Made by a program: the position numbers and the translations under genes. Shown piece by piece: positions 8,136 through 16,751 of a stretch of 37,508 bases of DNA. Source of the stretch: Dehalococcoidia bacterium (GTDB taxonomy: Bacteria > Chloroflexota > Dehalococcoidia > UBA2979); NCBI GenBank assembly GCA_009379925.1, contig WHSU01000034.1, forward strand, positions 1-37,508, written 5' to 3'. The notes under the pieces were generated by a model. It did not search any database. It had not been told where the DNA came from and saw only the letters and a program-made list of their open reading frames with translations. How positions within the stretch are numbered: the first letter of the stretch is position 1; each line of letters starts with the position of its first letter.

Positions 8136-8269
8136 GCCGGCCGCGGCCCTCGAGGCGACTCGTTACCGGGCGCGTCGCGTCGGCGGCCCATCCCCGCACG
8201 GTCGCTCTCCGGCAGCAGGACGCCATTACCCGGGCGGACCGCGGTCGCCGTGCGCCTAAGGTGGGCGCC

Positions 8270-8284
8270 GGTAGCATGGCTACC
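8270..8284. promoter_or_regulatory. Perfect inverted repeat upstream of the MFS gene
   Basis: GGTAGC-ATG-GCTACC is a 6-base perfect dyad with a 3-base centre ending 14 bases before the MFS start codon. It lies in a suitable place for a repressor operator or a small hairpin over the leader. The function is unproven. Confidence 0.3.
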
Positions 8285-8298
8285 ACTCGGGAGTACGC

Positions 8299-9615
8299 AT
8301 GCTGCGCCGACTGTTCCCGGATCTCTACGAGGGCTGGATCGTCGTCGGCGCCTCCGCCTTCGTCGTCCTCCTGATCGCCTCGGTCTTCTTCTACGGTTTC
8401 GGCACCATCTTCAACGAGGTCATCGACGAGTTCGGCTGGTCGGTCGCCGCAACGTCGCTCGCGTTCTCCCTCCGCTCCGAGGTGGGAGGCATCGCCGCCC
8501 CATTCGTCGGGATGGTGATCGACCGCTTCGGGCCGGGGCGAGTGCTGCTCATCGGCATCCTGGTCGCCGTCGCCGGCGTTCTGATGCTGTCGTACATCCA
8601 GAACCTCTGGCAGTTCTATGCCGCGATGCTCGTGATCGCGGTCGGAAGCTCATCGGCCGGCGGTCAGGTCGGGCTGACGGCGATCGCGACGTGGTTCCGC
8701 GCACGGCGCGCCCGAGCGATGTCCGTCATGACCCTGGGCGGCGGGATCGGCGGCCTGCTGGTCGTCGCGGTCGCCACGCTCGTCGATGTGTACGGTTGGC
8801 GCTGGGCGCTGCGCCTGCTCGCGCTGGCCATGCTGACCCTCGGGATGCTGGCTGCGCTCCAGGTGCGCGCCCGCCCTCGCGGCCACCATCAGCCGATGGA
8901 TGGCCTCCAGCGCGCCGACTGGCGCGCCGGCGACGACGACGCGGACGCCGAGGCGTGGGACTGGGGCGTGCCGGTCAAGCAGGTGTTGACGTCCCCGCCC
9001 TTCCTGCTGCTGTCCCTCTCCCTCGTCCTGAACAACTTCGGCACCACCGCGGTCGTCGTCCACCAGATCCCGTACCTCGAGCGCTCCATGGGGCTCTCGA
9101 AGGCCGCGGCGGGGGCGACGGTCGCCGTCTTCACGCTCACCTCGATCGTGGGGCGGCTCGGCTTCGGCTTTCTCGCCGACCGCTATTCGAAGCGGGTGAT
9201 GTTGGGGGTATCGATGGCCCTGACCGCCGCGGGCCTGCTGCTGCTCGCGTTCGCGACGAGCGTGTGGATGGCGATGGCGGCGATCGTGCTGATCGCCCCT
9301 GGCTTCGGCGGTACCATTCCGGTCCGGCCCGCCATGCTCGCCGACTACTACGGCACGAAGAGCTTCGGCACCCTCAACGGCATCATGGCGCTGGTCATGA
9401 CAACGGGCGGCGCCATTGGCCCCTGGGTGATTGGACTCATCGTCGACGCCACCGGCGAGTACACCATCGGCTGGTACGTCTCGGCCGCCGTCGTCGCGGT
9501 CGGCGTCCCCGTCGTGCTGGCGGCCACGACCCCTTCGAGGCTCATCGAGCGCTACCGGCCGGCCGCATCCGACGGCCGGCTCGCTGTCGAGGCGGACGCG
9601 GCGCCCGGTGGGTGA
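8299..9615 (+). CDS. Major facilitator superfamily transporter (monocarboxylate/oxalate-like)
   Basis: Predicted 12-helix inner-membrane transporter of 438 residues. It opens MLRRLFPDLYEGWIVVGASA and contains the MFS loop-2 style MVIDRFGPGRVLLIG and the loop-8 version GFLADRYSKRVMLG. A hydrophilic loop between helices 6 and 7 (about residues 195-225) is rich in Asp and His. The overall pattern, with GWS after helix 1, fits the OFA/monocarboxylate-porter-like group; the substrate is unknown. ATG 8299 has a GGGAG ribosome site five bases upstream. The gene is preceded by 163 bases of non-coding DNA, so it probably has its own promoter. It ends at a hairpin shared with the convergent gene. Confidence 0.85.
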   Translation: MLRRLFPDLYEGWIVVGASAFVVLLIASVFFYGFGTIFNEVIDEFGWSVAATSLAFSLRSEVGGIAAPFVGMVIDRFGPGRVLLIGILVAVAGVLMLSYIQNLWQFYAAMLVIAVGSSSAGGQVGLTAIATWFRARRARAMSVMTLGGGIGGLLVVAVATLVDVYGWRWALRLLALAMLTLGMLAALQVRARPRGHHQPMDGLQRADWRAGDDDADAEAWDWGVPVKQVLTSPPFLLLSLSLVLNNFGTTAVVVHQIPYLERSMGLSKAAAGATVAVFTLTSIVGRLGFGFLADRYSKRVMLGVSMALTAAGLLLLAFATSVWMAMAAIVLIAPGFGGTIPVRPAMLADYYGTKSFGTLNGIMALVMTTGGAIGPWVIGLIVDATGEYTIGWYVSAAVVAVGVPVVLAATTPSRLIERYRPAASDGRLAVEADAAPGG

Positions 9616-9628
9616 CGTCCCCTCCGAG

Positions 9629-9656
9629 GCCCCTCTCCACGTGATGTGGAGGGGGC
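9629..9656. terminator. Bidirectional hairpin between convergent genes, within a REP-like element
   Basis: GCCCCTCTCCAC and GTGGAGGGGGC pair around a GTGAT loop with one bulge, between the MFS stop and the convergent VOC gene stop. The surrounding 9616-9668 sequence, including GGCTGAGGGTCGGG, resembles the repeat at the end of lipB. There is no T-run, so if it terminates it is probably Rho-assisted. Confidence 0.5.
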
Positions 9657-9675
9657 TGAGGGTCGGGCTCCGCTC

Positions 9676-10083
9676 CTACTTCGTCTGGAACAACTCCATC
9701 AGCACGAAGTTCGAAGCCGTCGGGTGTACCCACGCGTTCGTAGAGTTCGGGGCGCGGTTCACCCGGCCGCCGTTCTCCTCGATCTGCTTGCAGAACGCGT
9801 CCACGTCGTCGCAGTCGTAGCCCAGCAGGTAGATGCCCTCACCGTGGGGGTTGAAGGGGTTCACCCGCTCCTTCATCAGCTTCGAGATCGGGCTCTCCTC
9901 GCTGACCGGCTGGATGAGGTGCAGCATCGTCTGGCCGTCGTAGCCCATCGGTTGGAAGTCGAAGTTCCCGATGCGGTTGAAGGCGCGTTCGCCGACCTTC
10001 TGCATCCCGAAGCGCGACTCGTAGTTGGAGACCGCGTCGTCCAGGTCGTGGACGGCGACGGTGTAGTGCCTGAAGCGAATCAT
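9676..10083 (-). CDS. VOC-superfamily (glyoxalase fold) metalloprotein
   Basis: The 135-residue protein has the paired beta-alpha-beta-beta-beta modules of the vicinal-oxygen-chelate superfamily. The first begins MIRFRHYTVAVHDLDDAVSNY and the second IYLLGYDCDDVDAFCKQIEENG. Candidate metal ligands are His 6, the His in TMLHLIQP and the Glu in VLMELFQ. It resembles methylmalonyl-CoA epimerase and lactoylglutathione-lyase-like proteins (GRVNRAPN and WVHPTASNF), but the metal pattern is not decisive and no partner gene is adjacent. The ATG has GAGAGGGG five bases upstream, a strong ribosome site. It is the last gene of the minus-strand block, and a TAGACT -10-like element upstream may start it separately. 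Confidence 0.82.
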   Translation of the reverse strand: MIRFRHYTVAVHDLDDAVSNYESRFGMQKVGERAFNRIGNFDFQPMGYDGQTMLHLIQPVSEESPISKLMKERVNPFNPHGEGIYLLGYDCDDVDAFCKQIEENGGRVNRAPNSTNAWVHPTASNFVLMELFQTK

Positions 10084-10132
10084 GCGGCCCCTCTCGACTG
10101 ATGGCCCGGTCCTGCGACGCGGGTTCCGCGGC

Positions 10133-10138
10133 AGTCTA
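10133..10138 (-). promoter_or_regulatory. Candidate -10 element for the VOC gene
   Basis: TAGACT on the minus strand, 50 bases before the VOC gene ATG, in the 81-base gap after the NTF2-like gene. No strong -35 is visible. Confidence 0.3.
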
Positions 10139-10164
10139 GCCGAAGCGAGCCGAGTCCACCCGCC

Positions 10165-10524
10165 CTACCCCTCGAGGGGTGTCTGCTGGTGCAACGCGAG
10201 GCGCCACGCATCATCTTGCCGCACGTACACGCTGCTGATCGCCGCCCAGTAGCGCGGCGCGCCGAGGCGCGCCCCGGTCCCGAGGTACACGAGCGCCACG
10301 CAATCGGATGTCAGTTCCGTCAGTCGTACGTCGTCGAGTTCGAACGACGCCCACTGGTCGGAGGCGTCTACGACCTCCATAGTCTGCGGCTTGCCAAGGA
10401 TCCCGCCGTGGAACGGCAGCACGATCCTGCCGCCGTCGGCCATGTGGTCGCGGTAGTAGTCGGCGTCGCCGGCCGCGGCCCAGAAGCCGCGTTCCAGCTC
10501 GAGCAGGTCGTCGAGAAGGCTCAC
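10165..10524 (-). CDS. NTF2-like / DUF4440-type small protein
   Basis: The 119-residue protein begins MSLLDDLLELERGFWAAAGD, followed by DADYYRDHMADGGRIVLPF. It ends with AISSVYVRQDDAWRLALHQQ, the last two strands of the cone-shaped NTF2/SnoaL-like fold, where W-x-L-x-x-H-Q is typical of the DUF4440 group. Such proteins can be enzymes, ligand binders or immunity-like factors; no catalytic residues can be named here. The GTG start lies 45 bases after topA. The gene is probably cotranscribed with dprA-topA, although a functional link is not evident. Confidence 0.75.
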   Translation of the reverse strand: MSLLDDLLELERGFWAAAGDADYYRDHMADGGRIVLPFHGGILGKPQTMEVVDASDQWASFELDDVRLTELTSDCVALVYLGTGARLGAPRYWAAISSVYVRQDDAWRLALHQQTPLEG

Positions 10525-10569
10525 GAGCGCCTCCCTTGAGATGCGCCCGCCTGGTTTCGAAGAGTCCGC

Positions 10570-13368
10570 CTATGCCGAGCGCCGCCGGCGCGTCGAGGTG
10601 CCGCGCGCCCTGGGGGGCTTCTTGGCCCTCGGGTCCTTGCCCTGTGAGCGCAGGCGCTCCTCGCGCTGTGCGATCAAGTCGACCGCGTCGTCGAGGCTGA
10701 CCGACTTCGGGTCGCGCCCCTTCGGGATCGAGGCGTTGACGGTGCCATCGGTGACATACGGGCCGAAGCGCCCGGTCTTGATCACCAGCGGCTCGCCGGA
10801 CTGGGGGTGCGCGCCCAGCTCCGCGATCGTCTGTTGCGAGGGCTGGCCGCGGCCCCGCCCCTGTCGGGGCTCCTTCAGCAGCGCGACCGCCTCGTCGAGC
10901 GCGATGTCGCGCATGTGCTCGTGGTCCTGCAGGCTGCGGCTCTCGGTGCCCATGCGGATGTAGGGGCCCAGCGGCCCGTCCTGCGCCGTGACGTCCTCCC
11001 CGGTCTCCGGGTGTTGCCCCACCACTCGTGGAAACGACAGCAGCATGAGCGCGTCGTCGACCGTGATCGACTCCATGGACATCGAGGGCCACAGGCTTGA
11101 GCGCTTCGGCTTCGGCTGGTCTTTCGCAGCCTTGCCCTTGGCGGGGGGTGGCGTCTCACCCAGCTGGACATAAGGTCCGTAGCGGCCGGTTTTGATGTAG
11201 ACCGGCTCGTTCGTCGTGGGGTCGTGTCCGAGCACGCGGTCGCCCAGCTCCTCGCGTTCGAGCAGCTTGAGGGCCAACGCCATGTCGATTTCGTCGGGGG
11301 CGATGTCGTCCGGCAGGTCAGCACGCAGGTCGCCGTCGCCGGCCTGGATGTACGCGCCGTAGCGCCCCACGCGCACCGCCACCAGGTTGCCATCGTCGTC
11401 CATGCCGATCGGGATCGTCGAGACGCCGCGGGCATCGATGGACTCCCACCCCTCGCCGATCGTCTCCTTCAGCCCGGACCGCGCAAGGGAGCTCGCGGAC
11501 GACGCGCCGCCGGTCCCCGGGTCGCCGAAGTAGAAGTGGTGCAGCCATGGCTTCGCGGCCAGCTGGCCCTCGGCGATCTCGTCCAGGTCCTCCTCCATGC
11601 GCGCCGTGAAGTCCAGGTCAACCAGGTCCGGGAAATGCTGCTCTAGCAGGTTCACGACGGCGAACGCCACAAAGGTCGGGACGAGCGCCGTGCCCTTCTT
11701 CCAGACATAACCACGGTCCTGGATCGTCTGGATGATCGAGGCGTACGTGGACGGGCGGCCCACGCCGCGCTCCTCCAGTTCGCGGATCAGGCTCGCCTCG
11801 GTCCAGCGCTGGGGCGGCTGTGTCTCGTGGCCCTTCGCCTCGGTCGAGGTGGCCGTCAGGCTCTGGCTCTGGCGCAGCGGAGGGAGCAGCCGCTCCTGGT
11901 CCTCCAGCTCGGCGTCCGGGTCGTCCGAGCCCTCCACGTAGGCGCGGAGGAAGCCGGGGAACGTGATGACCTTGCCGGAGGCCTGGAACACGGCCGTACC
12001 GTGTTCGCCGGCGTCCGCCTGCAGGCGTACCTGCGTACGCAGTCCCGTGGCGTCCCGCATCTGGGAGGCGACCGTGCGCTTCCAGATCAGGTCGTATAGC
12101 CGAAGCGCATCGCCATCCAGCTCGCGCGACAGGCTGTCTGGCGTGCGGAAGACGTCGCCCGCGGGGCGGATCGCCTCGTGCGCCTCCTGTGCGCCCTTCG
12201 TCGTCGAGGCGTAGCGTCGAGGTGACTCGGGCAGGTACTCGTCGCCGTAGAGGCTCGCCACCTGGCGGCGCGCGGCGCCGACCGCCTGCTCGGACAGGTT
12301 CGTCGAGTCGGTGCGCATGTAGGTGATGTAGCCGTTCTCGTAGAGACGCTGCGCCACCTGCATCGTGCGTTGCGCGGTGTAGCGCAGCTTGCGGCCCGCC
12401 TCCTGCGTCAGCGACGAGGTGATGAACGGCGCCGGCGACTTCTGCGTGTACGGGCGCTCGTTGACCTCGGTGACGGTGAACGGGCGCCCGTGCAGCGTCT
12501 CCGCCACGGCGGTCGAGCGCGCCTCGTCCAGCAGCGTGACCTCCGTGGGCTTCGACAGCTCCCCGCTCGCCGGGTCGAAGTCGCGGCCGGAAGCCAGGCG
12601 CTTGCCGGCCAGCTCGACCATGCGCGAGAAGACCTGCGGCTGGGTGCGCTCCCCGGTGTCCAGGTTCGCCTCGACGTCCCAGTAGCCGGCGCTGCGGAAG
12701 CGCATGCGCGCGCGCTCGCGGTCGACGATCAGGCGCACGGCCACGGACTGCACGCGGCCCGCGGAGAGGCGCGGCTTCACCTTCCGCCACAGCACCGGCG
12801 AGACCTCGTAGCCGAACAGCCGGTCCAGGATGCGCCGGGCCTCCTGCGCTTCCACGAGCTGCGAGTCCACCTCCCGAGGGTTGGCGAGGGCGTCTTCGAT
12901 CGCCTGCCGGGTGATCTCGTGGAACACCATGCGGAGGACGGGCACCTTCGGGTCGAGCACTTCGCGGAGGTGCCAGGCGATGGCCTCGCCCTCGCGGTCC
13001 TCGTCTGTCGCGAGGTAGACCTCGTCCACCTCCTTCAGCAGCTGCTTGAGCTTGGTGACTTGCTGCTTCTTCTGGGCGGGCACGATGTACAGCGGCTCGA
13101 AGTCCGCCTCCACGTTGACCCCCAGGCGGGCCCACGGTTCCTTCTTGTACTTCGCCGGGATCTCGGCCGCCGTCGACGGGAGGTCACGGATGTGGCCGAT
13201 CGACGACTCGACGATGTAGTCCGGGCCCAGGTACTGCGCGATGGTCCGCGCCTTCGCGGGCGACTCCACGATGACCAGGCGGCGCTTGCCGTCGCCGGCC
13301 CCTGCGCGCTCGCGCCGCCCTGAGGACGCTGCGCGCCCGCGTTCTGGGGATGCGGTGTCCGTGGTCAA
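10570..13368 (-). CDS. topA: DNA topoisomerase I, type IA
   Basis: Relaxes negative supercoils by cutting and rejoining one DNA strand. The N-terminal Toprim domain begins KRRLVIVESPAKARTIAQYL and has the metal-binding ATDEDREGEAIAWHL. The active-site tyrosine, about Y350, is in YITYMRTDSTNLSEQ. The catalytic core is complete. The C-terminus lacks the Cys4 zinc fingers of the E. coli enzyme. Instead it has about four Toprim-C repeats (VGRYGAYIQAGDGDL, KTGRYGPYVQLGET, DGPLGPYIRMGTES, KTGRFGPYVTDGT), as in actinobacterial enzymes, and a basic tail (KKPPRARGTSTRRRRSA). It starts with TTG, overlapping the dprA stop by four bases (TTGA). At 932 residues its length is normal for this architecture. 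Confidence 0.97.
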   Translation of the reverse strand: MTTDTASPERGRAASSGRRERAGAGDGKRRLVIVESPAKARTIAQYLGPDYIVESSIGHIRDLPSTAAEIPAKYKKEPWARLGVNVEADFEPLYIVPAQKKQQVTKLKQLLKEVDEVYLATDEDREGEAIAWHLREVLDPKVPVLRMVFHEITRQAIEDALANPREVDSQLVEAQEARRILDRLFGYEVSPVLWRKVKPRLSAGRVQSVAVRLIVDRERARMRFRSAGYWDVEANLDTGERTQPQVFSRMVELAGKRLASGRDFDPASGELSKPTEVTLLDEARSTAVAETLHGRPFTVTEVNERPYTQKSPAPFITSSLTQEAGRKLRYTAQRTMQVAQRLYENGYITYMRTDSTNLSEQAVGAARRQVASLYGDEYLPESPRRYASTTKGAQEAHEAIRPAGDVFRTPDSLSRELDGDALRLYDLIWKRTVASQMRDATGLRTQVRLQADAGEHGTAVFQASGKVITFPGFLRAYVEGSDDPDAELEDQERLLPPLRQSQSLTATSTEAKGHETQPPQRWTEASLIRELEERGVGRPSTYASIIQTIQDRGYVWKKGTALVPTFVAFAVVNLLEQHFPDLVDLDFTARMEEDLDEIAEGQLAAKPWLHHFYFGDPGTGGASSASSLARSGLKETIGEGWESIDARGVSTIPIGMDDDGNLVAVRVGRYGAYIQAGDGDLRADLPDDIAPDEIDMALALKLLEREELGDRVLGHDPTTNEPVYIKTGRYGPYVQLGETPPPAKGKAAKDQPKPKRSSLWPSMSMESITVDDALMLLSFPRVVGQHPETGEDVTAQDGPLGPYIRMGTESRSLQDHEHMRDIALDEAVALLKEPRQGRGRGQPSQQTIAELGAHPQSGEPLVIKTGRFGPYVTDGTVNASIPKGRDPKSVSLDDAVDLIAQREERLRSQGKDPRAKKPPRARGTSTRRRRSA

Positions 13369-14603
13369 ACCAGCGTCTCGCTCTCCTCGTCGGACGCTCG
13401 CGCGGCCCGTTCAACGGTGGTGGCGGTGGGAGTGGGTGCGTCCGAGCGGTGATCGGCGGCGGGCGCATCGGTCGAGGTCGCCGGACCGTACCCGGCGGCT
13501 TCCTCGCGTACTCGAACGTACTGCGTGCCGCCGACTTCGCGCACCAGGCCCTTCAATTCCAACATCACGAGCGTAGCCGAGACTGTCGATGCGGCCAAAC
13601 CGCTCTGTCGTACCACTTCGTCGATATGCCTCGGCTCGCGGGTCAACGCGGCCATCAGGGCCTGCTCCTCGGCGTTCGCGGGCGGCGCCGCCCGGCCAAA
13701 GTCCAGCTGCGCCCCGATCATCGTCAGGTTGAGCGCTTCCAGGATGTCCCCGGCCTCCATGACCGGCGTCGCGCCGTCCTTCAACAGCGACAGCGGTCCT
13801 CGAGACTGCGGCGAGAAGATAGAGCCTGGCACCACGAAGACATCGCGGTTCTGCTCCCCCGCGAACCGTGCCGTGATCATCGCGCCCGAGGTGTAGTCAC
13901 CCTCGATGACCAGCGTCCCCAGACTCAATCCCGAGAGGATGCGGTTGCGTCGAGGAAAGAACTCGGCGCGTGGCTTCGTCCCGAGCGGGTAGTCGCTCAC
14001 CAACGCCCCGTTGGCGGCGATGTCCTCCGCCAGTCGCCGGTTCTCCGGCGGGTAGATCGTGTCTAGCCCGCTCGCGAACACCGCCACGGTCCGCCCGCCC
14101 GCCCCGAGGGCCGTCGAGTGCGCGATGGTGTCGACGCCGCGCGCGAGTCCGGAGACCACGGTCACGCGGTTCGCCGAAAGCCCGCGTGTCAGCTCGGCGG
14201 TGGCCTGCCGCCCATACGCCGTCGCGCGGCGCGTCCCCACCACGGCGACGCTCCAGTCGTCGTCGGCGGTCCAGGTCCCACGCACGTACAGCACCGGCGG
14301 TGCGTCATCGATCTCGCGCAGCCTCGATGGATACGCCGGGTCGAAGCGGGCGAGCGGGGTGACCCCGGCGCGCTCCAGGCGCTCCATCTCCGCCTCGGGG
14401 TCCGTTTCCTCGCGCGCCCGCACCACCGCCCACGCCGACCGCGAGTCCAACCCCGCCGAGGTCAGCGCCTCGATAGGTGCACGCCACGCCTCCTCCAGCG
14501 TCGGGAACGCCCGCTCGAGGATGCCGAAGCGCACGCTCCCCAGGCGATGCACCCGGTGCAGCGCCACCCAGAACGGCAGATCATTTGTTCGCGTCGCGTC
14601 CAC
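13365..14603 (-). CDS. dprA: DNA-processing protein DprA (Smf)
   Basis: Binds incoming single-stranded DNA and loads RecA during transformation; many non-competent bacteria also keep it. The protein is 412 residues, starting at GTG. The Rossmann-like core contains VAVVGTRRATAYGRQA, VVSGLARGVDTIAH, YPLGTKPRAEFFPRRNRI and EGDYTSGAMITARFA. A short helix-hairpin region comes first. A C-terminal winged-helix domain (about residues 305-365) has the pattern RHIDEVVRQSGLAASTVSAT. An unconserved acidic/Thr-rich tail follows. The topA start overlaps its stop, a common dprA-topA arrangement in bacteria. Confidence 0.95.
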   Translation of the reverse strand: MDATRTNDLPFWVALHRVHRLGSVRFGILERAFPTLEEAWRAPIEALTSAGLDSRSAWAVVRAREETDPEAEMERLERAGVTPLARFDPAYPSRLREIDDAPPVLYVRGTWTADDDWSVAVVGTRRATAYGRQATAELTRGLSANRVTVVSGLARGVDTIAHSTALGAGGRTVAVFASGLDTIYPPENRRLAEDIAANGALVSDYPLGTKPRAEFFPRRNRILSGLSLGTLVIEGDYTSGAMITARFAGEQNRDVFVVPGSIFSPQSRGPLSLLKDGATPVMEAGDILEALNLTMIGAQLDFGRAAPPANAEEQALMAALTREPRHIDEVVRQSGLAASTVSATLVMLELKGLVREVGGTQYVRVREEAAGYGPATSTDAPAADHRSDAPTPTATTVERAARASDEESETLV

Positions 14604-14710
14604 GAGGCGTTAGCGTACGGCACGCGCGCAACCCCCTCGTATCGGGGAGCGGCCTGATGTAGCCGTGAGTACGCGCGTTCCAGCCCGCCCGGCGTACGGC
14701 TCGAGGCGCC

Positions 14711-16489
14711 CTAGGTGTCGAGCCAGTAGTGCGCCAACTGCTCGGTCGGGCCGCCGTAGCCTCGGGTGCGACGGATCCCACGCACGGCCGGAGCGTACGC
14801 GGTCCACGCGTAGCCGGCGCCTCCCGAGGTTGGCACGTAATGCATCTGTTCCGCGTGCTTACGCTGGATCTCCTTGACCTGCTCCGAGCGCGCCTCCGGA
14901 TCCATCTCCACCAGCGATGCCTCAACCATGTCGGCCAGGGCCTGGTCGCCCAGCCCGCCCTGTGTGTAGGGTTGCCGCACGAGGAGCTTGTGCAGGTGGC
15001 TCCCCACCTCCGGGTAGGGGGTCATCGGTCCGATCGCGATACCGTCGAAGTTCCCCTGCACCGTCTGGGTGATGTAGACGGAGTTGTAGTCCTGCGTCTC
15101 CGTCGTCAGCGACAGTCCCGCCTCGATCAGCATGTTCGCGATCGCTTCCGACAGCCGCTCGAACGTCGTGCCGTAGCGGTTCACGGCCCACTGGTACTTG
15201 GTCTCCGCCGCCGTGCCGTTCGAGGCCTGCAGGAGCTTCGCTGCCTCCGCGGGGTTCGACTCGAATAGCCGCGACGTCTCGCCCTGGTCCGCGGACCGTG
15301 GGTCGATCCACCAGCGCGAGCCATATCCGACGGGGACGATGTTGTTCCACTGCTCGGTGACGTCCAGTCCGGCGTCCGCCAGCGCCGCCAGGTTGTAGCC
15401 GAGTTCCATCAGGCCGCCGCGGTCGATGGACATCGAAACGGCCTGCCGGAAGCGCGGGTCACGCCATGCGGCATCCGGGGCCCGATCGGGGCCCGAGAAA
15501 TACATGTTGTAAAGGCCGATCGGGGTGTAGCCCAGCCACTGGAGGTCGGTCCTACGCTCGCGCAGCCCGATGACGTCGTCCGAGTTCACACCCAGCACGT
15601 CCAGGTTCCCCGCCTCGAACTGCGCCAGTGAGTTGGCGTACTCCGGGATGATTGCCTGCTCGACGCCGTCCAGGTACGGGATGCCCTCTACGAAGTAGTC
15701 GGGATGCTTGACGAACGAGAACCGGGTGCTGATCTCGTACGCGTCCATGATCCATGGGCCGGAGCCGATCGGCCGCTGCTGCGGGTCGAACCCGCCGTCC
15801 GACTCCGTCGGCATGACCCACAGCAGATTCCCGTCCGCGAGCAGCTCCAGGAACGTCGGGGACGGTTGCGCCAGGGTGAACCGCAGGGTGTAGTCGTCGA
15901 CTGCCTGTATGTCGGTGACGTGCTCGACCTCAGGCGCGAGGACCGACTCGGGCGCGGTGAGCAGTCCCCAGGAGTACATCACGTCCTCGGTAGTCAACTC
16001 ACGGCCGGAGACGGGATCGATGTCGTGGAACTGCACCCCCTGTCGCAGCTTCACCGTCCACTCGACGCCATCGGCGCTCTCGGCGCTTTCAGCCAGATCC
16101 GGGGCCGGCAGGACGTCCGCGGGGTCCAGGTCTGGCTCTGCACCGATCTTGTACAGGCGGCTATAGACGTGGGCCGCAAACCCCTTTGTGGAGAAGCTGT
16201 GATTCACGTAGGGGTGGATCGACGGCGGGTCGCCGGTGATCGCGGAGCGATAGACGCCGCCGGTCTTGATCTCCCCCGAGGCGCCACCAGCCGCTGTTCC
16301 GGTCGCGCTCGGCGTGGCCGCGGCGCCGCCCGGCGTCGTGGTGGTGGTTGCCTCGGGCTCCTCCTCATCGGAGCCGCAGCCGACGAGCGCGGCGCCGGCC
16401 AGGCCGCCGACGGCGACAGCACCAGTCCTCAAGAAGCGCCGCCGCGTGTAGCGCTCTCGGCGTATCCGGTCCATCGCACTCTGAGTCAT
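14711..16489 (-). CDS. ABC transporter substrate-binding lipoprotein, family 5 (peptide/nickel-type)
   Basis: Extracytoplasmic solute receptor of 592 residues. The N-terminus has a twin-arginine motif (YTRRRFLRTG), a hydrophobic stretch and a lipobox-like AALVGC, so it is probably Tat-exported and lipid-anchored. A Thr/Ala/Gly-rich linker follows. The body has SBP family-5 features: GVYRSAITGDPPSIHPYVNH, WTVKLRQGVQFHD, LTTEDVMYSWGLL and RFRQAVSMSIDRGGLM. Ligands in this family are usually peptides, but can be nickel, heme or sugars. No permease or ATPase gene is adjacent, so the rest of the transporter is elsewhere. A good sigma-70-like promoter and a GGAGGG ribosome site eight bases before the ATG support expression as a single gene. 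Confidence 0.92.
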   Translation of the reverse strand: MTQSAMDRIRRERYTRRRFLRTGAVAVGGLAGAALVGCGSDEEEPEATTTTTPGGAAATPSATGTAAGGASGEIKTGGVYRSAITGDPPSIHPYVNHSFSTKGFAAHVYSRLYKIGAEPDLDPADVLPAPDLAESAESADGVEWTVKLRQGVQFHDIDPVSGRELTTEDVMYSWGLLTAPESVLAPEVEHVTDIQAVDDYTLRFTLAQPSPTFLELLADGNLLWVMPTESDGGFDPQQRPIGSGPWIMDAYEISTRFSFVKHPDYFVEGIPYLDGVEQAIIPEYANSLAQFEAGNLDVLGVNSDDVIGLRERRTDLQWLGYTPIGLYNMYFSGPDRAPDAAWRDPRFRQAVSMSIDRGGLMELGYNLAALADAGLDVTEQWNNIVPVGYGSRWWIDPRSADQGETSRLFESNPAEAAKLLQASNGTAAETKYQWAVNRYGTTFERLSEAIANMLIEAGLSLTTETQDYNSVYITQTVQGNFDGIAIGPMTPYPEVGSHLHKLLVRQPYTQGGLGDQALADMVEASLVEMDPEARSEQVKEIQRKHAEQMHYVPTSGGAGYAWTAYAPAVRGIRRTRGYGGPTEQLAHYWLDT

Positions 16490-16578
16490 CGATAGTTCCC
16501 TCCATGGATCAGCGAAGGTCGTCCCACGCGGACCGGACAGGGGCGCGGCACTGTCCGGCCGTGAAGCGAATTCGTCAC

Positions 16579-16607
16579 GTTATAGCAACGTCGAGGGGCC
16601 GGGACAA
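16579..16607 (-). promoter_or_regulatory. Sigma-70-type promoter for the substrate-binding protein
   Basis: On the minus strand TTGTCC (16607-16602) and TATAAC (16584-16579) are separated by exactly 17 bases. Transcription would start near 16572, giving a leader of about 80 bases before the gene. The rest of 16490-16751 holds no gene. Confidence 0.6.
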
Positions 16608-16751
16608 TCACGATCGCACCGATGGACTCGAGCCGTGACCCTCTAGACGACGAGGCCTCGCTGCGTCCCGCCACGCGAGGAGGCAGGTCAGCACGCTGGG
16701 CGCGCTCGTCGAGGGGCACAGGATCATCCGACCAGCAGAGGACCTGCGCGC

